The notes beneath the pieces were generated by a model that worked only from the letters and a program-made list of their open reading frames with translations, had not been told where the DNA came from and searched no databases. This document shows positions 63,456 through 64,000 of a stretch of DNA of 64,000 bases, piece by piece. Source of the stretch: Mesorhizobium sp. YC-39 (GTDB lineage: Bacteria; Pseudomonadota; Alphaproteobacteria; Rhizobiales; Rhizobiaceae). The first letter of the stretch is position 1. Every line of letters starts with the position of its first letter. Made by a program: the position numbers and the translations under genes. The stretch spans positions 186,001 through 250,000 of the forward strand of contig NZ_JAOWPS010000001.1 of the NCBI RefSeq assembly GCF_025753795.1. The letters run 5' to 3'.

Positions 63456-64000
63456 TTAGACGCTCACCAGGATCTTCAAATGCTTGCCGGCCTTGTCGAG
63501 CAGGGCCTCGAAGCCTTTCTCCACCACGTCGTCGGCAGAGATCTTCGCGGTCACCACTTTTTCCAGCGGCAGGATGCCGGCTTCGACCATGCGGATGACG
63601 CGCGGCCATACCTGCACCGGGTAGCACCAGGTCGCCTCGACCGTGATGTCCTTCAGCGCCCACAGCATCGCGTCGATGCTGGCGGGCTTCATATGCAGGC
63701 CGGTCTGTACCACCTTGCCTTGTCGCCGCACCGCCCTGGCACAGGCGTTGAGGCTCGCTTCCAGTCCGACACATTCAAGTGCGACGTCGACGCCGACGCC
63801 TTCCTCGGTCAAGTCGGCGATAATCTCGTCGAGATTGTCCCTCGTCGGATCGATGGCGATGCAGTCCGGCACCAGCTCCTTGGCCTTGGCAAGGCGATTG
63901 GGATTCGGCTCGCTGACGAAGATCTGCGCCGCGCCCGCCGCCTTGGCCGCCAGCAGCGTCAGCGCGCCGATCGGTCCGGCGCCGGAGACCAGCACTGTCG
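63456..64000 (-). CDS. Zinc-dependent alcohol dehydrogenase (C-terminal part; start outside window)
   Basis: The frame is open to the end of the window. The visible ~181 residues cover the NAD-binding and C-terminal parts of a medium-chain dehydrogenase: VLVSGAGPIGALTLLAAKAA-like text (TMLVSGAGPIGALTLLAAKA region), SEPNPNRLAKAKELV, ALECVGLEASLNACARAVRR and VVQTGLHMKPASIDAM. It resembles butanediol/threonine/sorbitol-type dehydrogenases. It is upstream of the SDR gene in the same operon. Confidence 0.88.
   Translation of the reverse strand, partial: TVLVSGAGPIGALTLLAAKAAGAAQIFVSEPNPNRLAKAKELVPDCIAIDPTRDNLDEIIADLTEEGVGVDVALECVGLEASLNACARAVRRQGKVVQTGLHMKPASIDAMLWALKDITVEATWCYPVQVWPRVIRMVEAGILPLEKVVTAKISADDVVEKGFEALLDKAGKHLKILVSV

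Overview
The window is a GC-rich chromosomal segment of an alphaproteobacterium of the order Hyphomicrobiales, most likely Mesorhizobium or a close relative. The evidence is the codon usage, a Sinorhizobium-type phospholipid N-methyltransferase, the dnaK-dnaJ-pmtA-pyrF neighbourhood, malate synthase G, matA/matB, and many short palindromic intergenic repeats of the kind known in rhizobia. The species is inferred from the sequence alone. No tRNA, rRNA, CRISPR array, complete insertion sequence or replication origin was seen.

Layout. 1-6.7 kb: the end of an MscS channel gene, msrA, a small Met/Lys/Pro repeat protein, a DUF1223 protein, a decayed DUF559 endonuclease-like gene between inverted repeats, an orphan TadG-like protein and lepA. 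6.7-9.8 kb: a visibly AT-richer accessory island. It holds a Panacea-domain gene translationally coupled to an unrecognised gene, and facing it a retron-type reverse transcriptase fused to a trypsin-like protease with a candidate msr-msd RNA just upstream. 10.1-16.1 kb: a CDGSH protein, an intact DUF559 cassette between inverted repeats, a hydantoinase/oxoprolinase and malate synthase G. 16.1-24.2 kb: a membrane protein with a divergent TetR regulator and a palindromic operator, a GNAT gene with an internal stop, comM/yifB, an RTX protein, gshB and a GGDEF-EAL protein.

24.3-27.6 kb is a tightly overlapping galactose/galactonate-type operon (SDR dehydrogenase, KDGal kinase, KDPGal aldolase, SMP-30 lactonase). 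27.7-35.2 kb carries an ATP-grasp ligase and a polyamine-type ABC transporter operon with its XRE-cupin regulator, an FAD oxidase and a cupin. 35.3-41.1 kb (minus strand) carries DUF1330, pyrF, an FMN reductase, pmtA, dnaJ and dnaK, the last with a heat-shock-like promoter. 41.6-47.5 kb encodes two large exported proteins in tandem; the second has DUF11-like domains and a C-terminal cysteine-rich repeat array.

47.6-64 kb, after rpe, is a dense catabolic region. It has an amidohydrolase, an intradiol dioxygenase and an FAH-family hydrolase in one operon; a YciI protein, a Gfo/Idh/MocA dehydrogenase and a GntR regulator; an SDR; malonyl-CoA decarboxylase and synthetase; an old-yellow-enzyme homologue; and a minus-strand operon of cupin, SDR, monooxygenase, alcohol dehydrogenase, Gfo/Idh, SDR and alcohol dehydrogenase genes that runs off the window. 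The substrate cannot be named from sequence alone.

The most noteworthy items are the retron RT-protease with its candidate ncRNA, the Panacea gene pair, and two DUF559 genes each framed by near-identical inverted copies of a palindromic repeat, one of them also broken by a different short repeat.
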